Positions 39,171-49,786 of a stretch of 64,000 nucleotides of DNA are shown here, one piece after another. Numbering within the stretch: position 1 is the stretch's first letter; each line of letters opens with the position of its first letter. This stretch comes from Rhynchopus euleeides (Eukaryota; Euglenozoa; Diplonemea; Diplonemida; Diplonemidae): positions 722,501-786,500 of the forward strand of contig OY723295.1 of assembly GCA_963210315.1 (NCBI GenBank). The letters run 5' to 3'. A model generated the notes under the pieces. The model had not been told where the DNA came from and made no database searches. It worked only from the letters and a program-made list of their open reading frames with translations. Made by a program: the position numbers and the translations under genes.

Positions 39171-39181
39171 CATGGGCTGCA

Positions 39182-39440
39182 TTGAATCGGATTCCAAATA
39201 AAAATCTTCGATTCCGGGAATCGTGGAATCCGGATTCCGAATCAGAATCCGGATTCCACGATTCCAGAAAAAGAGTGGAATCGGATTCCGGAATCGAAAA
39301 CGCCGATTCCAAAATTGTGGAATCCGATTCCGGAATCGAAATCACCGATTCCGGAATCGTGGAATCGGTGGAATCCGATTCCAGAATCCAGAATCGGATT
39401 CCACCGATTCCGGAATCGAGAATCGGATTCCGGAATCTGA
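39182..39440. repeat. GATTCC/GGAATC palindromic-word array
   Basis: Composed of GGAATCGGATTCC, GATTCCGGAATC and AATCGTGGAATC permutations. A shorter cluster with the same words lies in every 420 bp satellite unit. Frames open across it are repeat translations. Confidence 0.8.
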
Positions 39441-40390
39441 CCCAAAAATGTCGAAAAATGGACAAGTCGTAGGGGGACCCCAACACCCCATATACCCCCT
39501 TCTGGGACCAAAAAGTGCACGAAAGGGGTTAAAACGGCTTAATTCGTTGATTTGTTGCATTTCCCTGCTAAAAAACGGTTTTTGTGTGGGCGAGTAGTTG
39601 TAGAAAATCGCGAAAAATGTCAAAAAATCGAAATTTTCACAGAGGCCCAAAAACGTGTTTCTGGGTGAAAAATGGGCCCAAAAACCGATTTCTGGCCATT
39701 TCTGGGTGGTTTTTGGGGGTTTCCGTCCATTTTTCAGCCATTTTTCTGGTCAGAACCCACCCAGAAGCCCTTAGAAAATGGCTGGTGGCAGTTTTGGGTC
39801 GAATTGAACAGAAGGACGAATTGCTCACCAACTCTTTCGATACATGAAAATTTGGGCATTTTCCGTTACTCTCAACACATTCGCACACCATGCGAAAATT
39901 TCGAATTTTTGGCCGAAAAATCCGGTTTTTGGTTGGGCCAGGGGGCTGGCTCTCCGTCCCTGAAGTGTCCCTGAATACTTCCGGCCAACACAACGGCAAC
40001 ACAACATACGAAACCACGCCTGAAAATTTCCGGCGCCTGCGGCGGGCTGTTGACCCCCACCCCCCCACCCCTGCCGAGGATTTCTTCTGAGAATGGCGCT
40101 CCAAAAGTGCCGAAAATTGGCAAGACTTGGTCGAAAAAGTCGATTTTCGGTACACCTTCTTTTTTAGACCCCAAAAATTTCCGGCGCCTGCGGCGGGCTT
40201 CCCCCCCCCCCCTCCCCCGCACGCGCACGTAAAGTGCGCGGCCGAGGATGTTCTCCCGAAAAAAGTCGATTTTCGGTACACCTTAACAAAAAAGGCCCAA
40301 AAAAAATTTCGCCTCCGGCGGGGTTGGGGGGCAGAGCCCCCCAAACCCCCGGCGCCGGGGCAGCGCCTACTCGGCTTCGCCTCTCTTCGC
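39441..40390. other. AT-rich segment of the 6 kb insertion, no gene
   Basis: Contains three degenerate repeats with CCGGCG(CCTGCGG)CGGG at about 40031-40048, 40180-40198 and 40311-40323, separated by repeated GTCGATTTTCGGTACACC (two copies, about 40139 and 40266). Nothing coding was recognised. Confidence 0.5.
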
Positions 40391-43300
40391 GAAGTCTCGG
40401 TAATCCGACGACTTTGCGAAATCGAGGCTCATCCGAGGTGAAAAATCACGAAAAATCGCATTGTCTTTTTCCCGTACAAAACCGTGAAAAACCAAGTGTC
40501 ACCCAATGGGAAATCTATTTTTTGACTTTTTTTGTGGAATCGGATTCCACTCGGTTTTTCGATTCCGGAATCGGATTCTCGATTCCAGGAATACGATTCC
40601 CTGCAGCCCATGGGGTGGATTTCGGTCGCCCACCAAAAATCCATTTTATGGCCCAGATTCGCGAAAAAAATACAACTAAAAAAACGCAAGCAGAAAAATG
40701 ACTACCTAATTTGGCTCGTGGAACCCACGATGGCCATTATTTCGCACTGAATCGTCAATCTAAGCATGTTCCTGCCCTCATTTCGCCAGACCCCATTCAC
40801 TGCTCAGCAAGAAGTCTCGGTAATCCGACGACTTTGCGAAATCGAGGCTCATCCGAGGTGAAAAATCACGAAAAATCGCATTGTCTTTTTCCCGTACAAA
40901 ACCGTGAAAAACCAAGTGTCACCCAATGGGAAATCTATTTTTTGACTTTTTTTGTGGAATCGGATTCCACTCGGTTTTTCGATTCCGGAATCGGATTCTC
41001 GATTCCAGGAATCCGATTCCCTGCAGCCCATGGGGTGGATTTCGGTCGCCCACCAAAAATCCATTTTATGGCCCAGATTCGCGAAAAAAATACAACTAAA
41101 AAAACGCAAGCAGAAAAATGACTACCTAATTTGGCTCGTGGAACCCACGATGGCCATTATTTCGCACTGAATCGTCAATCTAAGCATGTTCCTGCCCTCA
41201 TTTCGCCAGACCCCATTCACTGCTCAGCAAGAAGTCTCGGTAATCCGACGACTTTGCGAAATCGAGGCTCATCCGAGGTGAAAAATCACGAAAAATCGCA
41301 TTGTCTTTTTCCCGTACAAAACCGTGAAAAACCAAGTGTCACCCAATGGGAAATCTATTTTTTGACTTTTTTTGTGGAATCGGATTCCACTCGGTTTTTC
41401 GATTCCGGAATCGGATTCTCGATTCCAGGAATCCGATTCCCTGCAGCCCATGGGGTGGATTTCGGTCGCCCACCAAAAATCCATTTTATGGCCCAGATTC
41501 GCGAAAAAAATACAACTAAAAAAACGCAAGCAGAAAAATGACTACCTAATTTGGCTCGTGGAACCCACGATGGCCATTATTTCGCACTGAATCGTCAATC
41601 TAAGCATGTTCCTGCCCTCATTTCGCCAGACCCCATTCACTGCTCAGCAAGAAGTCTCGGTAATCCGACGACTTTGCGAAATCGAGGCTCATCCGAGGTG
41701 AAAAATCACGAAAAATCGCATTGTCTTTTTCCCGTACAAAACCGTGAAAAACCAAGTGTCACCCAATGGGAAATCTATTTTTTGACTTTTTTTGTGGAAT
41801 CGGATTCCACTCGGTTTTTCGATTCCGGAATCGGATTCTCGATTCCAGGAATCCGATTCCCTGCAGCCCATGGGGTGGATTTCGGTCGCCCACCAAAAAT
41901 CCATTTTATGGCCCAGATTCGCGAAAAAAATACAACTAAAAAAACGCAAGCAGAAAAATGACTACCTAATTTGGCTCGTGGAACCCACGATGGCCATTAT
42001 TTCGCACTGAATCGTCAATCTAAGCATGTTCCTGCCCTCATTTCGCCAGACCCCATTCACTGCTCAGCAAGAAGTCTCGGTAATCCGACGACTTTGCGAA
42101 ATCGAGGCTCATCCGAGGTGAAAAATCACGAAAAATCGCATTGTCTTTTTCCCGTACAAAACCGTGAAAAACCAAGTGTCACCCAATGGGAAATCTATTT
42201 TTTGACTTTTTTTGTGGAATCGGATTCCACTCGGTTTTTCGATTCCGGAATCGGATTCTCGATTCCAGGAATCCGATTCCCTGCAGCCCATGGGGTGGAT
42301 TTCGGTCGCCCACCAAAAATCCATTTTATGGCCCAGATTCGCGAAAAAAATACAACTAAAAAAACGCAAGCAGAAAAATGACTACCTAATTTGGCTCGTG
42401 GAACCCACGATGGCCATTATTTCGCACTGAATCGTCAATCTAAGCATGTTCCTGCCCTCATTTCGCCAGACCCCATTCACTGCTCAGCAAGAAGTCTCGG
42501 TAATCCGACGACTTTGCGAAATCGAGGCTCATCCGAGGTGAAAAATCACGAAAAATCGCATTGTCTTTTTCCCGTACAAAACCGTGAAAAACCAAGTGTC
42601 ACCCAATGGGAAATCTATTTTTTGACTTTTTTTGTGGAATCGGATTCCACTCGGTTTTTCGATTCCGGAATCGGATTCTCGATTCCAGGAATACGATTCC
42701 CTGCAGCCCATGGGGTGGATTTCGGTCGCCCACCAAAAATCCATTTTATGGCCCAGATTCGCGAAAAAAATACAACTAAAAAAACGCAAGCAGAAAAATG
42801 ACTACCTAATTTGGCTCGTGGAACCCACGATGGCCATTATTTCGCACTGAATCGTCAATCTAAGCATGTTCCTGCCCTCATTTCGCCAGACCCCATTCAC
42901 TGCTCAGCAAGAAGTCTCGGTAATCCGACGACTTTGCGAAATCGAGGCTCATCCGAGGTGAAAAATCACGAAAAATCGCATTGTCTTTTTCCCGTACAAA
43001 ACCGTGAAAAACCAAGTGTCACCCAATGGGAAATCTATTTTTTGACTTTTTTTGTGGAATCGGATTCCACTCGGTTTTTCGATTCCGGAATCGGATTCTC
43101 GATTCCAGGAATACGATTCCCTGCAGCCCATGGGGTGGATTTCGGTCGCCCACCAAAAATCCATTTTATGGCCCAGATTCGCGAAAAAAATACAACTAAA
43201 AAAACGCAAGCAGAAAAATGACTACCTAATTTGGCTCGTGGAACCCACGATGGCCATTATTTCGCACTGAATCGTCAATCTAAGCATGTTCCTGCCCTCA

Positions 43301-45232
43301 TTTCGCCAGACCCCATTCACTGCTCAGCAAGAAGTCTCGGTAATCCGACGACTTTGCGAAATCGAGGCTCATCCGAGGTGAAAAATCACGAAAAATCGCA
43401 TTGTCTTTTTCCCGTACAAAACCGTGAAAAACCAAGTGTCACCCAATGGGAAATCTATTTTTTGACTTTTTTTGTGGAATCGGATTCCACTCGGTTTTTC
43501 GATTCCGGAATCGGATTCTCGATTCCAGGAATCCGATTCCCTGCAGCCCATGGGGTGGATTTCGGTCGCCCACCAAAAATCCATTTTATGGCCCAGATTC
43601 GCGAAAAAAATACAACTAAAAAAACGCAAGCAGAAAAATGACTACCTAATTTGGCTCGTGGAACCCACGATGGCCATTATTTCGCACTGAATCGTCAATC
43701 TAAGCATGTTCCTGCCCTCATTTCGCCAGACCCCATTCACTGCTCAGCAAGAAGTCTCGGTAATCCGACGACTTTGCGAAATCGAGGCTCATCCGAGGTG
43801 AAAAATCACGAAAAATCGCATTGTCTTTTTCCCGTACAAAACCGTGAAAAACCAAGTGTCACCCAATGGGAAATCTATTTTTTGACTTTTTTTGTGGAAT
43901 CGGATTCCACTCGGTTTTTCGATTCCGGAATCGGATTCTCGATTCCAGGAATCCGATTCCCTGCAGCCCATGGGGTGGATTTCGGTCGCCCACCAAAAAT
44001 CCATTTTATGGCCCAGATTCGCGAAAAAAATACAACTAAAAAAACGCAAGCAGAAAAATGACTACCTAATTTGGCTCGTGGAACCCACGATGGCCATTAT
44101 TTCGCACTGAATCGTCAATCTAAGCATGTTCCTGCCCTCATTTCGCCAGACCCCATTCACTGCTCAGCAAGAAGTCTCGGTAATCCGACGACTTTGCGAA
44201 ATCGAGGCTCATCCGAGGTGAAAAATCACGAAAAATCGCATTGTCTTTTTCCCGTACAAAACCGTGAAAAACCAAGTGTCACCCAATGGGAAATCTATTT
44301 TTTGACTTTTTTTGTGGAATCGGATTCCACTCGGTTTTTCGATTCCGGAATCGGATTCTCGATTCCAGGAATCCGATTCCCTGCAGCCCATGGGGTGGAT
44401 TTCGGTCGCCCACCAAAAATCCATTTTATGGCCCAGATTCGCGAAAAAAATACAACTAAAAAAACGCAAGCAGAAAAATGACTACCTAATTTGGCTCGTG
44501 GAACCCACGATGGCCATTATTTCGCACTGAATCGTCAATCTAAGCATGTTCCTGCCCTCATTTCGCCAGACCCCATTCACTGCTCAGCAAGAAGTCTCGG
44601 TAATCCGACGACTTTGCGAAATCGAGGCTCATCCGAGGTGAAAAATCACGAAAAATCGCATTGTCTTTTTCCCGTACAAAACCGTGAAAAACCAAGTGTC
44701 ACCCAATGGGAAATCTATTTTTTGACTTTTTTTGTGGAATCGGATTCCACTCGGTTTTTCGATTCCGGAATCGGATTCTCGATTCCAGGAATCCGATTCC
44801 CTGCAGCCCATGGGGTGGATTTCGGTCGCCCACCAAAAATCCATTTTATGGCCCAGATTCGCGAAAAAAATACAACTAAAAAAACGCAAGCAGAAAAATG
44901 ACTACCTAATTTGGCTCGTGGAACCCACGATGGCCATTATTTCGCACTGAATCGTCAATCTAAGCATGTTCCTGCCCTCATTTCGCCAGACCCCATTCAC
45001 TGCTCAGCAAGAAGTCTCGGTAATCCGACGACTTTGCGAAATCGAGGCTCATCCGAGGTGAAAAATCACGAAAAATCGCATTGTCTTTTTCCCGTACAAA
45101 ACCGTGAAAAACCAAGTGTCACCCAATGGGAAATCTATTTTTTGACTTTTTTTGTGGAATCGGATTCCACTCGGTTTTTCGATTCCGGAATCGGATTCTC
45201 GATTCCAGGAATCCGATTCCCTGCAGCCCATG
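40391..45232. repeat. 420 bp satellite, 11 full units plus 222 bp
   Basis: The period is exactly 420 bp from 40391 to 45010, followed by a partial unit ending at the TGCAGCCCATG terminus. The units look almost identical; the difference I noticed is ATACG versus ATCCG at 40593, 42693 and 43113 (units 1, 6 and 7 carry A). Each unit includes the GTGTCACC anchor, a GATTCC/GGAATC palindrome cluster and an internal copy of the insertion terminus (CTGCAGCCCATG). Overlapping 72-136 codon frames on both strands recur in every unit and are not genes. Confidence 0.95.
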
Positions 45233-45805
45233 TGTGAAGTATTTCTGAGACTCTTCGGGAATGGGGATCTGAAAAAAGGAAGCCGCTAGGTCTCTTTGGG
45301 AGGCGCACTCGCATTCCACCCTGGACAACACTGTTGGGGAGGTGGGGAAAACAACTTGGCAGCGGTATCCATAAGCTGCCGCGAGGGAGTTGTGGTCTTT
45401 GGTCCACATGATGGGCCTCAGTCGGCCCCCGTGTGGGCCATACCCCTGCTTTTCTTCGAAGACAACGAAAGGGGAAATAGCCAGAACAGGGTTTCTCTTG
45501 CCAAAATCAAAGTCCGGGGCTCTCCGCACCAGCCCTGCCTCTTCCAGCTGCACCGAAAAACGAGAAGAAAAGGCCTGGCTCTTGGGTTTCACAGTTGCCG
45601 GGGTCCAGCTCTGCTCTGAGACCTCCCGCGCCATGGCCTGGGGGTTGGCTGTCATGTCCAGCAGTGTGCTGATCCTTTCACGCACTGGCCCCTTGGCCAT
45701 CCGAAGTACCTCAGGAATAGAAATAATAGGGACTTTTTTGCAATGCAACGGGGCTTTTAGTTGTTCTTGGGTTGGAAGGGAACCCCTGGACACCCGTTTT
45801 CCCAT
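45233..45805 (-). CDS. YR-F reverse transcriptase, N-terminal part
   Basis: 191 codons from ATG 45805 to the insertion point. It contains the template-binding part of RT (FGKRNPVLAISPFVVFEEK, RLRPIMWTKDHNS) and motif A (DLAASFFQIPIPEESQKYF), corresponding to FKCGFYQIPIPAPARRFF in YR-C and YR-D. It starts 41 bases after the recombinase stop (TAA, 45849-45847). The gene is broken by the 6 kb insertion and continues at 39170. Confidence 0.75.
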
Positions 45806-45846
45806 GCCGGAGTGGCTACTATGCTCGGGGGGGGCACCAAGTTCCG

Positions 45847-46342
45847 TTAAAGACGGGCACAACACTCTGGGGAGAGGGCCAGGGCCACCTCCTCGTTCAC
45901 GTTCGCGAGGTATCTCATGGTGGTGGGGGGAAGAATGGGGTTCGCGGTTTTGTGCCTGGCAATCCTGGGGATGTCCTGGGGGGGGAGGATACCGTTGGCT
46001 GCCAGTGTGGCTAGAAATTGCAGGGCCCCCCGTCGGGGTGAATGAAGCGTCCACTCTTGGCAGTTGGGGCATTGGCGGAGAAGGCGCAGAAATTGGGAGT
46101 GGGGGACACCGAACAGAAGGGATTCCAAGGGGCATGTCTGTCTTTTCTCCACCACGAACGCAATCAGACGCTCCAAACCCGCCCCCGCTGCAACTGCGAA
46201 CCTGCGATCCACAAATGGGGTCGTCTTGATTGCCTTTGACCTGTAAAAATCCACCACGAGTCGTGTTCCACAAGCTGTGGGTTTCACATCCTTTACCGTG
46301 AGATCTGCCGCATCGCGGTAGCGGCAGGCTGTCTTCCACAGA
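45847..46342 (-). pseudogene. YR-F tyrosine recombinase, C-terminal catalytic half
   Basis: Box A is WKTACRYRDAADLTV with the catalytic Arg; box B is LHSPRRGA, then RHKT and a Tyr in MRYLANVN. The upstream half is missing: about ten codons before box A the sequence changes to the terminal module W. The frame happens to stay open into W (to an ATG at 46497), giving a fusion frame of 216 codons that is unlikely to be functional. Confidence 0.7.
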
Positions 46343-46557
46343 AACAAAAAAGAGAAAGGCTTTGCGCAGTCCGTGGGAGAAAGTAAGTTGGAGCTTGTCG
46401 TTACCTGAGGTGTGGGGGGTTGTGTGTAAAACCCAAGAATTATACGGACTGCAAGCCAACATTCCTGTGACCGAATAGAGAAGGGGAGAGATGGCATGGA
46501 ACCGAGGGGAGAGGGGGGCAGGAACCTTGGGAACTCCGACTAGTGAGCAGGCCCACT

Positions 46558-47300
46558 GTGGCCAAAACCCTCACCGCAGACGTCAGGGAACAGGCTGGGA
46601 AGCTCCTCCTGAAGGGGAGGCAAGTAGGAATCATACCTTGGCCGGCTATCGCAGACAGGGGGCACACACACGTCGACTCGGCTATAGTTCTCCTGGTGGT
46701 GTGTGTGCGCAACGACAAGAATGGCAAAGGCAATGGGTAGTGGGGGTGTTGATGGGAAGGAGGAAGGGGGACTTCCGGTTCAGCTTTTCCTCACTTGCAA
46801 CGCGAAGGGGTTAAGAGGAGTTCCCCATCGGTTCCTGTGTGAGGGAGGCTAAGTGTACGCAGCAACACATTCCGGGCAAGCCTTGCCCTCTTGGCACTTA
46901 GCCTTCCTACAAGTGTGGTGGAGAGGGGAGTGGGGAGTGGGCAGCACGATCTTCTGTTACCATTACTGTTCGTAGCGCAGGGGTACGCTGAGCGCGCGGC
47001 TGAAGTCACCAAAGACGCAGGTCGCCGCAGGACGCAGCGGAAGAGCCGCGCGATCAGCGCCGAACGACACCCCGGGTGGGAGGGAAGGGAAAAAGAGAAA
47101 GGCTTTGCGCAGTCCGTGGGAGAAAGTAAGTTGGAGCTTGTCGTTACCTGAGGTGTGGGGGGTTGTGTGTAAAACCCAAGAATTATACGGACTGCAAGCC
47201 AACATTCCTGTGACCGAATAGAGAAGGGGAGAGATGGCATGGAACCGAGGGGAGAGGGGGGCAGGAACCTTGGGAACTCCGACTAGTGAGCAGGCCCACT
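46558..47300. repeat. 743 bp duplication unit (non-LTR fragment, partial X, Z and W)
   Basis: 46558-46817 is repeated at 47301-47560. The unit contains GTGGCC, the 66 bp RT fragment, the first ~188 bp of YR-C module X, then modules Z and W of YR-F. The X-Z junction (46817/46818) is not a normal element end. It could be an unequal-recombination product between nested elements or an assembly error. Confidence 0.6.
46564..46629 (+). CDS. non-LTR retrotransposon, 66 bp RT fragment between YR-F and YR-C
   Basis: Encodes KTLTADVREQAGKLLLKG and four further residues, in the same frame as the sequence before YR-F (VA at the GTGGCC core) and as the sequence after YR-C (VAVDGG). It is the missing stretch of the RT domain and shows that YR-F and YR-C lie 66 bp apart in one target element. 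A second copy is at 47307-47372. Confidence 0.75.
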
Positions 47301-48076
47301 GTGGCCAAAACCCTCACCGCAGACGTCAGGGAACAGGCTGGGAAGCTCCTCCTGAAGGGGAGGCAAGTAGGAATCATACCTTGGCCGGCTATCGCAGACA
47401 GGGGGCACACACACGTCGACTCGGCTATAGTTCTCCTGGTGGTGTGTGTGCGCAACGACAAGAATGGCAAAGGCAATGGGTAGTGGGGGTGTTGATGGGA
47501 AGGAGGAAGGGGGACTTCCGGTTCAGCTTTTCCTCACTTGCAACGCGAAGGGGTTAAGAGATCCCGCGACAACCGCCAATTCAGGCTGTTGAGGCGAGGT
47601 CCGGGGGATGGAGGGTGGGACAATAAAAGAAAGCGGACAAGACGAAGAGTGTTGGCCGCGGGGAGATTACCCTGATGAAGGGGGTGTTGTGTGGTGTGGT
47701 GTTAAAGTTATATACAAAGTGTCCCGGGAAGGTGCATGGGCACAACATGGGGGGAGAGAGAGGGGAAAGGCAACAGGATTGGGGTTGTGGGGTGTCAGGG
47801 GTGATGAGGGGGATGGGGGTGTCTGCTGCCAATGGCCTTGGGTCATATTCCCTCAGTAAACTGTGAGAATCATACCTTGGCCGGCTATCGCAGACAGGGG
47901 GCACACACACGTCGACTCGGCTATAGTTCTCCTGGTGGTGTGTGTGCGCAACGACAAGAATGGCAAAGGCAATGGGTAGTGGGGGTGTTGATGGGAAGGA
48001 GGAAGGGGGACTTCCGGTTCAGCTTTTCCTCACTTGCAACGCGAAGGGGTTAAGAGATCCCGCGACAACCGCCAAT

Positions 48077-49786
48077 TCAGGCTGTTGAGGCGAGGTCTCC
48101 GCCTGCCCCACCGCGAGTGAAGAAGCGCCGCACCGCAAGTGAAACCTGGTCCCGGGTTTCGGGAGAAGAAATGCAAGAGGGGGGGATACGGGAAGGGAGA
48201 TCTGCCGGATTGGCAGAGGTGTGAACGTATCCAACGGAAAAAGACAAAACCTGGAGGGCTGTGAGGTATTCTACCGCCTCCAGGACGGACTTGTTAATAA
48301 GATGGCAGGCGGCACACAGCCGCTTGCGCACAACAGCTGCCACGGTCGTATTGTCGACCCAGATCTCTACAGCCCCCCCGCACACAGACCGGGGAAGGGC
48401 TCGCACTGTTTTGTTGAGGGCCATCGCCTCGAGAATGTTAATGTGCAGCTGGGACTCGGCTGCGGTCCACGAGTCACCAATGACCTGCATTTCTTGTGTA
48501 AAGGAATCTATTAAGACGCCACCCCAGCCCTTGAGGGAGGCGTCAACAAAGCAAGTAAAAGACGGGGGTGTGGACTGAATAACTCTTCTGTGGGGGGGAA
48601 CACGCGCAACCCCCACACACACACACCACTGCCGCAACTCCCGGCAGACCGATGGGGGGATCCGCACAGGGTCAGGCGGCCGAAGGACCGCCCGGTTCAA
48701 AAAATTAGTCACCCGGCGGAGGAACTTGATCCCAAACCAGAACCTCCCCGGGGACACTCCCGAAATGGCGCTGGCGTGGAGCAACCTTCCACCCAGCGAC
48801 TCCAGCTCACCAGCCGTCACCCTCTGCCAGTCCACGCTGTCCAGCTTCGCCATCAGCCTGTCCGACGGAGACACGGTCTGGGCAGCATGGTCGAATGCCA
48901 CCCCGAGAAACTCGTAGACCGTCGCCGTGTCCACCGAGTCAGACGGCTTCCATGTCGCAGCGCACGCCGCAGCCACCTTGTCCATCTGCCGCGTCGCCAT
49001 TTCGACACTGGTGCGGGGGCCGGTCAGACGCACGTTGTCGATCCAGACGTCGACCCCCACCTCAGGCGCAGTGCAGAACTCCTGGCGGACGTAGTCCCGG
49101 TGCCCACCCACAACAGCAGCCAAAGTGTGCATCAGCTCGGGCGCACAACAGTGGCCCATGGGCAACCTCAGCAGCTCATACCAGTCCCCCGACTCGTCAG
49201 CGAAGCGGAAGAACCTCCGTGCAGGCGCAGGGATGGGGATCTGATAAAACCCGCACTTGAAATCCCGCGCCGACCCACACTCCGCAAACACCGCGTCGAG
49301 GTACCCCGAGATGTGCCCCAGGGGGACGTGTGCCGTGTAGGACTCCTCCAGATCGTCGTTTGCCTGCTTGGTCCAGAGGATGAACCTCTGCCGCAACCCC
49401 GACGGCTTCTCCTCCATCACAGTGAAGGGCACGCACAGGGAGGGGCCCGGGCCCGACGCAGGCCCAGCCACTCCGTTCTCCACCAGCAGCTCCGCATGCT
49501 TCTGTTGTAGATGCGAGGGGCGGGAGCGCCCCTCAGAGGGAGAAGGAGTAAAAGTGCCCGGCGGGGGCGCATCAGGGAACGTCAGCCGCCACACCTCGTC
49601 GAACCTGCGCCTCACAGTGGCGGTCATCCTCGCCCGCAGCGCCTCGACGTCCATCTCCGCCACAGAAGACACATGCAGGGGCGCACGGCGCTCCTCCTCC
49701 GTCGCCGGCAGCCTCGACTGGTGCGCACGCCGCGTCATCGAGTGCAGCCCCCGCTGCTTGCGGCAAAAGGACTCAGGGTCGGCCAT
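48077..49786 (-). CDS. YR-C reverse transcriptase/RNase H
   Basis: 569 residues from ATG 49786, which overlaps the recombinase TGA by one base (TGATG). Motifs: FTVMEEKPSGLRQRFILWTK, motif A FKCGFYQIPIPAPA, motif B region LLRLPMGHCCAPELM, motif C VWIDNVRLTG (DN; 49031-49046), a thumb with GELESLGGRLLHASA, then RNase H with FVDASLKGWGG, ILEAMALNKTV, IWVDNTTVAAV and ANPADLPSR. All acidic RNase H residues are present. It is almost identical to the YR-D protein. The same frame is open far upstream, but that extension is a shadow of gag and the recombinase. Confidence 0.85.
   Translation of the reverse strand: MADPESFCRKQRGLHSMTRRAHQSRLPATEEERRAPLHVSSVAEMDVEALRARMTATVRRRFDEVWRLTFPDAPPPGTFTPSPSEGRSRPSHLQQKHAELLVENGVAGPASGPGPSLCVPFTVMEEKPSGLRQRFILWTKQANDDLEESYTAHVPLGHISGYLDAVFAECGSARDFKCGFYQIPIPAPARRFFRFADESGDWYELLRLPMGHCCAPELMHTLAAVVGGHRDYVRQEFCTAPEVGVDVWIDNVRLTGPRTSVEMATRQMDKVAAACAATWKPSDSVDTATVYEFLGVAFDHAAQTVSPSDRLMAKLDSVDWQRVTAGELESLGGRLLHASAISGVSPGRFWFGIKFLRRVTNFLNRAVLRPPDPVRIPPSVCRELRQWCVCVGVARVPPHRRVIQSTPPSFTCFVDASLKGWGGVLIDSFTQEMQVIGDSWTAAESQLHINILEAMALNKTVRALPRSVCGGAVEIWVDNTTVAAVVRKRLCAACHLINKSVLEAVEYLTALQVLSFSVGYVHTSANPADLPSRIPPSCISSPETRDQVSLAVRRFFTRGGAGGDLASTA

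Larger units (their letters stand above)
39171..45232. mobile_element. 6,062 bp insertion with 11 bp TIRs carrying a satellite array
   Basis: Termini CATGGGCTGCA and TGCAGCCCATG are perfect inverted repeats, flanked by the 7 bp duplication TGTGAAG (39164-39170 and 45233-45239) inside the YR-F RT gene. Contents from left: a GATTCC/GGAATC palindrome array (39182-39440), about 950 bp of AT-rich sequence with three degenerate repeats containing CCGGCGCCTGCGGCGGG, and the 420 bp tandem array. No transposase was found. Confidence 0.85.
37331..46557 (-). mobile_element. YR-F, tyrosine-recombinase retrotransposon with a nested 6 kb insertion
   Basis: Inserted in the non-LTR RT domain; the target hexamer GTGGCC appears at both outer ends (37325-37330, 46558-46563) and between the B1 and A2 modules (37815-37820). 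Without its 6,062 bp insertion it would be about 3.2 kb. It lacks gag and the N-terminal half of the recombinase: the 5' module W' joins directly to recombinase sequence, so it is an internally deleted copy. Confidence 0.8.

Noticed and set aside
40391..45232. CRISPR-like regular array
   Set aside because: The units are 420 bp, identical throughout, without unique spacers, in eukaryotic DNA; it is a satellite.
40429..45237. Recurrent 72-136 codon frames in each satellite unit
   Set aside because: They occur on both strands, overlap each other and have no domain; identity reflects the repeat, not coding constraint.
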